Assembly: GCA_964015035.1 (NCBI GenBank) | Contig: CAXHCA010000004.1 | Coordinates: 39,471-103,470, forward strand | Source of the DNA: BQJU01 sp964015035 | GTDB lineage: Bacteria > Bacteroidota > Bacteroidia > Chitinophagales > Saprospiraceae | Reading direction: 5' to 3' | Length of the DNA stretch: 64,000 nucleotides | Shown here: positions 1 through 6,964 of the stretch, piece by piece | Layout of the letters: every line of letters begins with the position of its first letter | Position numbering within the stretch: the first letter of the stretch is position 1 | Notes under the pieces: model-generated | What the model saw: the letters and a program-made list of their open reading frames with translations, nothing else | Database searches by the model: none | What the model was told of the DNA's origin: nothing | Made by a program: the position numbers and the translations under genes

Positions 1-1997
1 TTGTACATCATCAGGCTATCCGAGCTGGCAGCCAATGCTGTCAATTCAGTATCCGGCGCTCCATACCAATTCAGGTTTAAAAAGCTAAGTACCTGCTTCA
101 TCTCCTCCTTAAATCCAATGCTGCCCACCGGCAGGCTTCGTTCTCCCAACAGTGGTCGAGGCCCTGCGTTGATGGGTTCGTGCAATTCAATGATGCTTTC
201 ATAACATTTCTCTACAATCTCCTTAAACACCGGGCCGGCTACATCGCCACCGTAGATCCCATTCTTACGCGGTTTGTAGATCACCACCATACAAGAATAT
301 AGTGGATTTTCCGCCGGGAAATAGCCCGCAAAAGACGCTTGATACCCGCCTACCCTGGTTCCAGAGGCCAATCTTTTATAATTGACCTGCGCCGTCCCCG
401 TTTTTCCGGCAAAACTAAACCGCTCGGAATATAATTTGTGGGCCGTTCCTCTTTCCACAACTCCCCGCAATAATTGATGCGCTTGTTCCAGCGTCCGTTT
501 CGAAGCCAGTTCTTTTTTTATAACGGTTGGTCTGAAGGTTTCCAATGGTTTGCCAAAACGTTGGATTTCCTCCACCAACATGGGCTTCATCATGACGCCA
601 TCATTGGCCACCGCATTGTAAAAATTCAACAATTGCAACGGCGTCAATTTCATCTCATAACCCGTTGACATCCAAGGCAAGGTCAATCCACTCCACTGAT
701 CTTCATCACTATAAGCCTCCTTGATAAATGGCTTTTCCTCCCCCTGAATTCTAATATCCGTAGGTAGGTTTAGGTTAAAGTCTTTCAATCTTTCAATGAA
801 CTTGGCAGCCCCTTTATTTTCGTTGATTTTTGATGGCGTACCATAGTATTTATCCACTAGTTTGGCAATGCCCACATTTGAAGAAATCTCAAAGGCTTTG
901 CGCACCGTGATCGTGTCTAGTCTAAAACTATACGGTGAAGCATCTTCCATCACTTCATCGTAGAACGTGGTCCTTCCATTTTCAATATCAATAGAGTCTT
1001 CCAGCGTGATGTAGTTATCCTCCAATAAAGCCATAATCGAAGCCAGCTTAAAAGTAGATCCCGGTTCGATGCCTGTACCGATGGCGTAGTTGTAGATTTC
1101 GTACCACTCCGACTTGTCTTCCAGTCTGCCTAAATTGGCGATGGCCCGAATTTTTCCGGTCTTCACTTCCATGACAATGGCTGTACCCCACTCCGCATCG
1201 TGATAGCGCATGGCTTTCATCAAGGCGCGTTCACTAATGTCCTGGATATTGATGTCCAACGTGGTCAAGATATCGTCCCCACTTTTGGGTTCGATGGAGG
1301 CCAAATCTTCAAGTGGCATCCAAAGGTCATGCGATTTATCGACTTGAATCATATCGATGGGCATGGCAAATTCGGAGCCGGGGCTTCCGCCCAATACCTC
1401 ATCGAAGGTACCCTCTAATCCAATATCCTGGGCTTCTTCCCGGACATAACCGATGGTTCTACGAGCCAATACGCCAAATGGCCGCTTGCGCTCACTCCGT
1501 TTGATGGCTTTAAAGCCTCCCTGAAAGCGTCCTTTATTAAATAGCGGAAACTGTTCAATTTCCCGCTTTTCAGAATAAGACACTTTGCGTTTGATCGGAA
1601 TATGCCGTTTCTTGTTGATGGTGGTATCGCGGAGGTCAAACAAATATTCGCGGTATCCGCCAACTGTGTAACTATCATCAACGTAGGTCGCCAGGCAGTA
1701 GGCCAGGGTATCCAGGTTATTGTAATAGTCATCTTCCGAAGGAGCATAAGGATCAAAATAGATATCAAAATAAGGCACCGAAGTAGCCAGCAGGCTACCA
1801 TCTCTCGCCATAATATTTCCCCGTTCAGCTTCAATCGGGCGTTCCCGAATGTAGGCTTTCTCTCCTTCCATCCGCCACTTTTCCCCTTGTACTATGCTAA
1901 TCTGTACCGTTTTGTAAAACAACAGAATGGATATTGGTACCACGAGGCCGAATACCAAAAAATAAACCCGATAAAGGACTTCATTTTTTACATCCAT
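1..1997 (-). CDS. ftsI: FtsI-type penicillin-binding protein (transpeptidase), 3' end outside window
   Basis: Septal peptidoglycan transpeptidase of the dcw cluster. I translated the minus strand from ATG at 1997 and it stays open to the window edge, giving about 665 residues without the C-terminus. A single N-terminal membrane anchor (about residues 9-30) is followed by a PBP dimer domain and the transpeptidase domain. All three active-site motifs are visible: STFK (Ser about 311), SSN (about 373) and KTGT (about 531). Relatives in Bacteroidota usually end in a PASTA domain, and the last visible residues may be entering one. It lies 43 nt downstream of the ftsL-like gene in the mraZ-rsmH-ftsL-ftsI order. 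Family and role are secure; only the end is missing. Confidence 0.95.
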   Translation of the reverse strand, partial: MDVKNEVLYRVYFLVFGLVVPISILLFYKTVQISIVQGEKWRMEGEKAYIRERPIEAERGNIMARDGSLLATSVPYFDIYFDPYAPSEDDYYNNLDTLAYCLATYVDDSYTVGGYREYLFDLRDTTINKKRHIPIKRKVSYSEKREIEQFPLFNKGRFQGGFKAIKRSERKRPFGVLARRTIGYVREEAQDIGLEGTFDEVLGGSPGSEFAMPIDMIQVDKSHDLWMPLEDLASIEPKSGDDILTTLDINIQDISERALMKAMRYHDAEWGTAIVMEVKTGKIRAIANLGRLEDKSEWYEIYNYAIGTGIEPGSTFKLASIMALLEDNYITLEDSIDIENGRTTFYDEVMEDASPYSFRLDTITVRKAFEISSNVGIAKLVDKYYGTPSKINENKGAAKFIERLKDFNLNLPTDIRIQGEEKPFIKEAYSDEDQWSGLTLPWMSTGYEMKLTPLQLLNFYNAVANDGVMMKPMLVEEIQRFGKPLETFRPTVIKKELASKRTLEQAHQLLRGVVERGTAHKLYSERFSFAGKTGTAQVNYKRLASGTRVGGYQASFAGYFPAENPLYSCMVVIYKPRKNGIYGGDVAGPVFKEIVEKCYESIIELHEPINAGPRPLLGERSLPVGSIGFKEEMKQVLSFLNLNWYGAPDTELTALAASSDSLMMY

Positions 1998-2040
1998 TGT
2001 TCTTATCTTCTTCCGGCCATCCCATTATGCGGGGGGCGGG

Positions 2041-2355
2041 CTATTCCTCTACTACAATTTTATTGGTCTCTCCACGAAACAGGTGCAAGCCATCTTCTTC
2101 TACCCGATCTTCCACGATAGATTGCATACTGTTTACCATATTTTCCGACTCCAGTGACATATAGAACCAGCGCATTTCCCGCAGTTCTTTTTGCAACATT
2201 TGGATTTTGCGCACATTGCGTTCTGCATAGTGAGAATTGGCGATGTACGTCATGGCCAAAAAACCCAGGAAGATCAGGAAGAACAAGTTCTTCAAGATAA
2301 ATTCTGAGGGAAGGGAACCCAAATCTGAAAATTTGAATCCTTTTTTTTGTGCCAT
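2041..2355 (-). CDS. ftsL: FtsL-like cell division protein
   Basis: Small bitopic membrane protein of 104 residues: a short cytoplasmic N-terminus, one membrane segment (about residues 22-42) and a periplasmic part that looks like a coiled coil (KIQMLQKELREMRWFY). Size, topology and position between rsmH and ftsI fit FtsL, the divisome scaffold that pairs with FtsB/FtsQ. Sequence similarity to FtsL is normally very weak, so the call rests mainly on context. I prefer the ATG at 2355 because it follows the rsmH stop by one base; an in-frame ATG at 2385 would overlap rsmH and add ten residues. Confidence 0.8.
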   Translation of the reverse strand: MAQKKGFKFSDLGSLPSEFILKNLFFLIFLGFLAMTYIANSHYAERNVRKIQMLQKELREMRWFYMSLESENMVNSMQSIVEDRVEEDGLHLFRGETNKIVVEE

Positions 2356-2356
2356 A

Positions 2357-3271
2357 TTATTTATCGTTTGTTGCCCGCTTTTCACCGATGCGCAACTTGA
2401 CGCTACGTGATCGGGGATTTTCCCGGAGTTCCTCCGGAGTGGGCACGATTGCCTTTTTAGTAATCAGCTGAAAAGGACGGTCTATATTGCCATAAAAATC
2501 CTTTTCTACTTTTCCTTCTATATTGCCGGTTTTCAGGAAGTATTTCACGGCCCGGTCTTCCAATGAATGGTAAGACATCACAACCAGTCTTCCTCCCGGC
2601 TTGAGCACTTCCAGGCTTTGTTCTAAAAATTCCTTCAGTGCCCCCATTTCGTCATTAACCTCGATGCGGATTGCCTGAAACACCTGTGCCAAATACCGCT
2701 GTCGCTGCCCGCGAATTAAGGGATCTATGATCGCCAAAAAATCGCCGATAGTTCGAAGCTCCGCTATATTGCGCTGTGTGACAATATGTTGTGCCAGTGT
2801 CTTCGCATTTCGGACCTCGCCATAACGGCTAAACAACGACTGCAAATCGGCTGCTGAATACTGATTCAACACCTGTGCTGCGGTCAGCGTACCTTGCTGA
2901 TTCATCCGCATATCCAACTCCGCCTCATACCGAAAAGAGAATCCCCTTTCGGCCTCATCCAGCTGATGCGAAGATACGCCTAAATCAGCCAAGATGCCAT
3001 CAACTTCCCGAATACCATACAATTTTAAAAACCGCTTTAGGTGGCGAAAATTATTAGGTACAAATTGGAAACGTTCATCCTCCGGCAGATTTCTCTTGGC
3101 ATCCTCATCCTGATCAAAACCAATCAATTTTCCTCCGGGGCCCAATGCCTGAAGTATCAATGCAGAATGCCCGCCACCGCCAAAAGTCGCATCAACATAA
3201 ATGCCACTTTCTGCAATTTGCAGGCCATCAATACAAGCATCGGCTAAGACGGGAATGTGGTAAGGCCTCAT
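2357..3271 (-). CDS. rsmH: 16S rRNA (cytosine-1402-N4)-methyltransferase RsmH (MraW)
   Basis: SAM-dependent methyltransferase that modifies C1402 of 16S rRNA in the decoding centre. It has 304 residues, the usual family length. The N-terminal HIPVL motif, the SAM-binding DATFGGGGHS segment (about residues 27-36), ILADLGVSSHQLD and the C-terminal VVMSYHSLEDR and NPRSRSVKLR motifs are all present. Its start overlaps the mraZ stop by four bases (ATGA-type coupling), and it is followed after one base by the ftsL-like gene, so it is translated within the dcw operon. Confidence 0.97.
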   Translation of the reverse strand: MRPYHIPVLADACIDGLQIAESGIYVDATFGGGGHSALILQALGPGGKLIGFDQDEDAKRNLPEDERFQFVPNNFRHLKRFLKLYGIREVDGILADLGVSSHQLDEAERGFSFRYEAELDMRMNQQGTLTAAQVLNQYSAADLQSLFSRYGEVRNAKTLAQHIVTQRNIAELRTIGDFLAIIDPLIRGQRQRYLAQVFQAIRIEVNDEMGALKEFLEQSLEVLKPGGRLVVMSYHSLEDRAVKYFLKTGNIEGKVEKDFYGNIDRPFQLITKKAIVPTPEELRENPRSRSVKLRIGEKRATNDK

Positions 3272-3738
3272 ATTTGGGGAGGATTATCCAGTTTGCCCAG
3301 CACATCTTCCGCCAGATCAGAAAAGTCTGTTGGTTCTTCGTCAAGCATTCGATCATATTCTTGCTTGGCCCATATTTCAATTCTACCATTGTAGGCAGAT
3401 AAAATCGCATCTCTTTCGATGCCCGCATAGTCCAATAATCGCTTTGGCAATAAAATCCGATCGGCACTATCCATAGTCATTTCTTGTGCACCTCGATAAA
3501 AGTAGCGGGCAAAATCTCGGTTCTTTTTATTGTACAAATTCAACTGATTGACTTCTGCGGAAATCTTCTTCCAAACCGCTTCCGGATAGAGCATCAAACA
3601 CTTCTCAAAACCGCGGTTGACTACAAAAGTCAATTTCTCATTTTCACCCAATTGATTGATCAGTCCACTAGGCATGCGCATTCGTCCTTTGGCGTCTAAC
3701 TTGCAATCATATTCTCCTAATAACTGAACAATTTCCAC
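3268..3738 (-). CDS. mraZ: Division/cell wall cluster transcriptional regulator MraZ
   Basis: First gene of the dcw operon, 156 residues. It has two SpoVT/AbrB-like swapped-hairpin modules; the N-terminal EYDCKLDAKGRMRMP and the second module MDSADRILLPKRLLDYAGI carry the family signature. In Enterobacteria MraZ binds direct repeats of a GTGGG-like box with 10-bp period upstream of its own gene and represses the operon. Boxes of that type are visible just upstream here, so autoregulation is a reasonable inference. Confidence 0.96.
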   Translation of the reverse strand: MEIVQLLGEYDCKLDAKGRMRMPSGLINQLGENEKLTFVVNRGFEKCLMLYPEAVWKKISAEVNQLNLYNKKNRDFARYFYRGAQEMTMDSADRILLPKRLLDYAGIERDAILSAYNGRIEIWAKQEYDRMLDEEPTDFSDLAEDVLGKLDNPPQI

Positions 3739-3759
3739 TTTACATTCTTATTGTGCCTT

Positions 3760-3767
3760 CAAATGTA
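3760..3767 (-). promoter_or_regulatory. Bacteroidota -7 element for the mraZ operon
   Basis: Minus-strand TACATTTG is a full match to the Bacteroidota -7 consensus TAnnTTTG. Transcription would start about 15-20 nt before the mraZ ATG at 3738. The position 19 nt upstream, where a TTTG-like -33 element is expected, falls in the middle MraZ-box repeat, which suits repression by MraZ. Confidence 0.5.
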
Positions 3768-3776
3768 TAGGATTTT

Positions 3777-3801
3777 GACACAAATTACCACTTTTACCCA
3801 C
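3777..3801 (-). promoter_or_regulatory. MraZ-box-like direct repeats (proximal cluster)
   Basis: Read on the minus strand, GTGGG (3797-3801), GTGGT (3787-3791) and GTGTC (3777-3781) are spaced exactly 10 bp apart and cover the predicted -33 region of the mraZ promoter. A fourth GTGGA lies at 3819-3823. Repeat sequence, period and position match MraZ operators known from Enterobacteria. Binding is inferred. Confidence 0.6.
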
Positions 3802-3953
3802 TATTTTTTAATAATATTTCCACATAAATGGTTCCAAATCAAGGAAAAATTATTTTTATCACCAAAAAATGGACACTTTTGACATTGTATTGGGTAGATA
3901 TTTCCACTTATCGTGAAAAGCCGTCTTATTTTTATCGAAAAAGGGTCAATTTG

Positions 3954-3978
3954 GTGTGAAAAGGTGGGAAAGCGTGGC
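3954..3978 (+). promoter_or_regulatory. MraZ-box-like direct repeats (distal, opposite strand)
   Basis: Plus-strand GTGTG (3954-3958), GTGGG (3964-3968) and GTGGC (3974-3978) are again exactly 10 bp apart, about 150 bp upstream of the proximal cluster and in the opposite orientation. The stretch between the mraZ start and the downstream glycosyltransferase gene (3739-4042) otherwise shows only AT-rich sequence. Confidence 0.4.
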
Positions 3979-4042
3979 TCAGATCAACCAAAAGGAGGAA
4001 AATCAGTAGAAAAAACGCTGTTAAAAAAACTAAGATTGGCTG

Positions 4043-4783
4043 TTAAGAAGTAGCCTCAGCGTAAGTGTGAAAAAAGCTGCGGTAGCGCATTTGCAAAACC
4101 CCCAATACGGCTTCTTTGATGATTCCTTTTGACATTTTGGAGGTTCCTTCCAGTCGATCGGTGAAAGTAATGGGTACCTCGGCAATGCGGAATCCCAAAG
4201 AGCGGGAGGCAAATTTCATTTCAATTTGAAAGGCGTAGCCAACAAAACGGATCTTATCTAAATCAATGGCTTCCAGCACTTCGCGGCGATAACAAACAAA
4301 GCCGGCCGTTGGGTCCTTTACCGGCATAAAGGTCACGATACGCACATACAAAGACGCGCCATAAGATAGTACGATCCGGTCAAATGGCCAATTTTCCAAT
4401 TGCCCACCCTTGACATATCGAGAGCCTACGGCAACATCCGCACCTCCTTTATGACAAGCCTGGTAAAGCCGTAATAAATCTTTGGGATTGTGAGAGAAAT
4501 CGGCGTCCATTTCAAAGATATACTGGTATTGCCGTTCCAACCCCCAGCGAAATCCTGCAATATAAGCAGTGCCGAGTCCCTGTTTTCCGGACCTTTCCAA
4601 AATATGCAATGAATCTGAATACTGCTTTTGCTCATTTTTAACCAATTCAGCAGTTCCATCTGGTGAGCCATCGTCAACAATCAGGATGTGAAAATCATGG
4701 GGAAGGGAAAATACCGTTTCGATCATTCGAACTATGTTCTCCTTCTCATTATAGGTAGGAATTATGACTAGACTATCCGCCAA
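4043..4783 (-). CDS. Polyprenol monophosphomannose synthase (DPM1-like GT2)
   Basis: Family 2 glycosyltransferase of 246 residues, close in pattern to dolichol/polyprenol-phosphate mannose synthases that move mannose from GDP-mannose to a lipid phosphate at the inner face of the membrane. Visible motifs: IIPTYNEKENI at the N-terminus, IVDDGSPDGTA, the metal-binding DAD (EMDADFSHNP, about residues 93-95), GSRYVKGG, and the C-terminal EVPITFTDRLEGTSKM. There is no C-terminal membrane domain, as in the short DPM1 class. The start codon is TTG: no in-frame ATG lies between it and a TATATTTG -7 element at 4823-4830. The gene is monocistronic and divergent from the next gene. Confidence 0.9.
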   Translation of the reverse strand: MADSLVIIPTYNEKENIVRMIETVFSLPHDFHILIVDDGSPDGTAELVKNEQKQYSDSLHILERSGKQGLGTAYIAGFRWGLERQYQYIFEMDADFSHNPKDLLRLYQACHKGGADVAVGSRYVKGGQLENWPFDRIVLSYGASLYVRIVTFMPVKDPTAGFVCYRREVLEAIDLDKIRFVGYAFQIEMKFASRSLGFRIAEVPITFTDRLEGTSKMSKGIIKEAVLGVLQMRYRSFFHTYAEATS

Positions 4784-4822
4784 GGCTATCTTTATTGGTA
4801 ACTATCAAATTTTTTGAAGCCT

Positions 4823-4830
4823 CAAATATA
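4823..4830 (-). promoter_or_regulatory. -7 element for the GT2 gene
   Basis: Minus-strand TATATTTG is a perfect TAnnTTTG match 40 nt upstream of the TTG start, with a TTTG 17 nt further upstream. It supports use of the TTG start codon. Confidence 0.5.
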
Positions 4831-4953
4831 GACTAAATTTTTGGTTTCAAACCCTATGCTTTCATTAATATTATTGTCAAAAGATCCCCTCATTGTTAAA
4901 TCTGCGACAGAAAAATGAGCCCGATAATTCTATTTTGCCCGCAAACTTACTAA

Positions 4954-5763
4954 ATGGGAAAAAGAATTAGCCTTCTTCATTGCGTCCTACTGCTGGCCTT
5001 GGTGCCCTTGTCGGCTCAGGGGCCAATCAGTGGATTCATGCCATTTGCCGGACAAACGGACCTTGCGCTGAGTTACTCAGGAGAACGATTTGACACCTAT
5101 CTTTTTGGGCGGGAAAAACAAGACATTAGTCTTCAAACACGCTCCTACAACCTCTTTTTAGAACACGGTCTGAGTCGACGCAGCGCTTTAGTGCTCACCA
5201 TTCCCTACCTGTCTATTGATGACGAAAATAAGGGCTTACAAGATGGAAGTATCCATTTAAAATACCGCAATTACCATGATGTCTCTTCCTTGGGTGAACT
5301 CAGTTTGATCACTGGCATAGGGCTCAGTTTTCCGCTTTCGCAATACCCCACTGACACCCAAAACCCAATTGGACAGCGAGCCACCACCTTCTCCGGACGT
5401 TTTCTGGCTCAGTACAAATTCAACTCCGGTTTGTTTGTGCATCTGCAATCAGGCTTAGACTTTCGCCTCATTCCTGAAGCTCAATCTGCCATTCCATTTC
5501 TATTTCGGATGGGATATGGCGCTCCGTGGTTTTATGTAGATGGCTGGTTGGAATATTTTCACACCTTCAACAATGGCATTGATTCCAGCATTGGTGCGGG
5601 TAGTGGTTCCCGCTGGCTACGCACTGGTGGTACTTTTTTTGTGCCGGTAACCCCTTATTTTGGCTTATTTATTGGTGGCGCACTGGTCCTAAGCGGACAA
5701 AACATTGGCCTGATCCGAAGGTGGAATATAGGAGGCGTTTTAAAATTGGGCGCTACTCCTTAA
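4954..5763 (+). CDS. Outer-membrane beta-barrel protein, function unknown
   Basis: A 269-residue protein with a signal peptide (about residues 1-22, ending LSAQG) and alternating hydrophobic/aromatic strands throughout, for example GELSLITGIGLSFPLS and LFIGGALVLSGQ. This is the pattern of a 10-12-stranded transporter-like barrel (MetA-pathway or putative phenol-degradation type families). No catalytic motif is seen. It is convergent with the next gene, the two stop codons overlapping by four bases. I cannot name a substrate. Confidence 0.75.
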   Translation: MGKRISLLHCVLLLALVPLSAQGPISGFMPFAGQTDLALSYSGERFDTYLFGREKQDISLQTRSYNLFLEHGLSRRSALVLTIPYLSIDDENKGLQDGSIHLKYRNYHDVSSLGELSLITGIGLSFPLSQYPTDTQNPIGQRATTFSGRFLAQYKFNSGLFVHLQSGLDFRLIPEAQSAIPFLFRMGYGAPWFYVDGWLEYFHTFNNGIDSSIGAGSGSRWLRTGGTFFVPVTPYFGLFIGGALVLSGQNIGLIRRWNIGGVLKLGATP

Positions 5764-6143
5764 ACCAAGTCCTCTTCGTCCCAATTTTTGGTGTCTTTTT
5801 CTCGCTTCAGCTCTGGTAAATCGAGACGTTCTTCTTCAGGAATAACAGCCTCCGGTAAGCTGCGACCTTGCATTTTTTCCATTTCACGACGAATGGCCTT
5901 CTCTTCCCAATCTTCATCATTATTGATAAAAGGTAGTCCAAATACCGTAAAATAATGGATCATGACACTCATGCCCCAGCCTAAAAACGGGAAAATGAAC
6001 CACCACTTGCCGTGGAAGGTGACCACATTGAGCAAGAACAAAAAAACCATCACCGCTAAGAAGGAGCCAAGGTGACTATAGAATCCCTTTTTAGCCGCTA
6101 CCTTTTTTTTGGCTTTGCGATAATTTTCATCAGTTGTACTCAT
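5760..6143 (-). CDS. 2TM domain protein
   Basis: A 127-residue protein with a charged N-terminus (YRKAKKKVAAKKGFYSH), two membrane segments (about residues 27-45 and 50-70) and a charged tail with an EEKAIRREMEKMQGR segment. This is the layout of the 2TM domain (PF13239) common in Bacteroidota, sometimes fused to LytTR-system kinases. It is the second of two tandem paralogs, five bases after the first, so they are probably co-transcribed. Function unknown. Confidence 0.85.
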   Translation of the reverse strand: MSTTDENYRKAKKKVAAKKGFYSHLGSFLAVMVFLFLLNVVTFHGKWWFIFPFLGWGMSVMIHYFTVFGLPFINNDEDWEEKAIRREMEKMQGRSLPEAVIPEEERLDLPELKREKDTKNWDEEDLV

Positions 6144-6148
6144 AATTA

Positions 6149-6499
6149 TTATACCAGATCTCTGTCGTCGTAAAGTGGTTTTTTCTCCTTTATTTCTTCC
6201 AATTCCAGGAAATCCTCCTCTTCGTCTACGCCCATTTTACGCATTTCCTCCTGAATTATTTCTTCTTCCCAATCCTCGCTGAGGTAGCCATTTTTACCAA
6301 AACCATAAATCTTGAGGTATTGAGAAAAAAGGCCCATGCCCCAAAAGAACATACACATCATCCAGAGCCAGCTTCCTCCATAAAATAAAATGAAGCCCAG
6401 GAACATTAAATTAGTTACAATAAATGACCTCAAATGTTTGTGGAAGTCCAGCTTTTCCTTAACTCTTTTTTTCGCCTTTTGGCGAGATACACTTTTCAT
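6149..6499 (-). CDS. 2TM domain protein (paralog)
   Basis: A 116-residue paralog of the following gene. It shares the KAKKRVKEKLDFHKHLRSF N-terminus, two membrane segments (about residues 28-43 and 46-64), the WEEEIIQEEMRKM helix and the acidic tail ending DDRDLV (EEDLV in the neighbour). It is likely membrane-embedded, and the pair probably arose by tandem duplication. Function unknown. Confidence 0.85.
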   Translation of the reverse strand: MKSVSRQKAKKRVKEKLDFHKHLRSFIVTNLMFLGFILFYGGSWLWMMCMFFWGMGLFSQYLKIYGFGKNGYLSEDWEEEIIQEEMRKMGVDEEEDFLELEEIKEKKPLYDDRDLV

Positions 6500-6609
6500 A
6501 TCTAGTTAAACCTTTTCTTTGGAATATATCTATTTTGCCTTTCTTCCTCAAAAAAAAATCGACTAAACAAGGAAATTTCTCCCCCTTTGTCATTTTTGGA
6601 AAACATGCA

Positions 6610-6960
6610 CTAAGCAGCGGATTGAGACAGATTCCGAAGCAAGCTGCCACTCAATGCGCCCAAGGCAGCAGTCAGTCCTCCCCATAACGCCGTCATAAAG
6701 ATCACCATAATGGCCGGGCCGCCAAAGAGAGCTGCAATTTTTTCGGCTAGGATGCCATCATTGCCGGCATTGATTACTGCTGCATAAATGCCCCAGAGCA
6801 ACATGCCCGACACCAAGCCTGCCCAGAAGCTGGATAACGGCCTTAATTTGGCTACGGCAATGACCAATGCCGCCACCACGGCCAAGCTCCACCACGGTAA
6901 AAACTGTTGAACAATAAATCCAAAGATGATGATTCCTGCTATGCTTAAAATTAGACGCAT
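6610..6960 (-). CDS. Small hydrophobic membrane protein
   Basis: A 116-residue protein made almost entirely of membrane segments (about four): IIIFGFIVQQFLPWWSLAVVAALVIAV and similar stretches, with glycine/alanine-rich turns and an IMVIFMTALWGG segment. I chose the ATG at 6960 (MRLILSIAG), four bases after the acylase stop, because the longer frame to 7065 only adds acylase-overlapping sequence. Translation is probably coupled to the acylase. The TAG stop is embedded in a copy of the dispersed TTAGTGCATGTTT motif. No family recognised. Confidence 0.75.
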   Translation of the reverse strand: MRLILSIAGIIIFGFIVQQFLPWWSLAVVAALVIAVAKLRPLSSFWAGLVSGMLLWGIYAAVINAGNDGILAEKIAALFGGPAIMVIFMTALWGGLTAALGALSGSLLRNLSQSAA

Positions 6961-6964
6961 CTTA

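Noticed and set aside
1415..1834. 139-codon open frame on the minus strand within ftsI
   Set aside because: Out-of-frame shadow of the transpeptidase gene, which is supported by STFK, SSN and KTGT motifs in the correct frame.
1602..2120. 172-codon open frame on the plus strand
   Set aside because: It is antisense to the transpeptidase and ftsL genes, which show clear motifs; its translation has no recognisable pattern.
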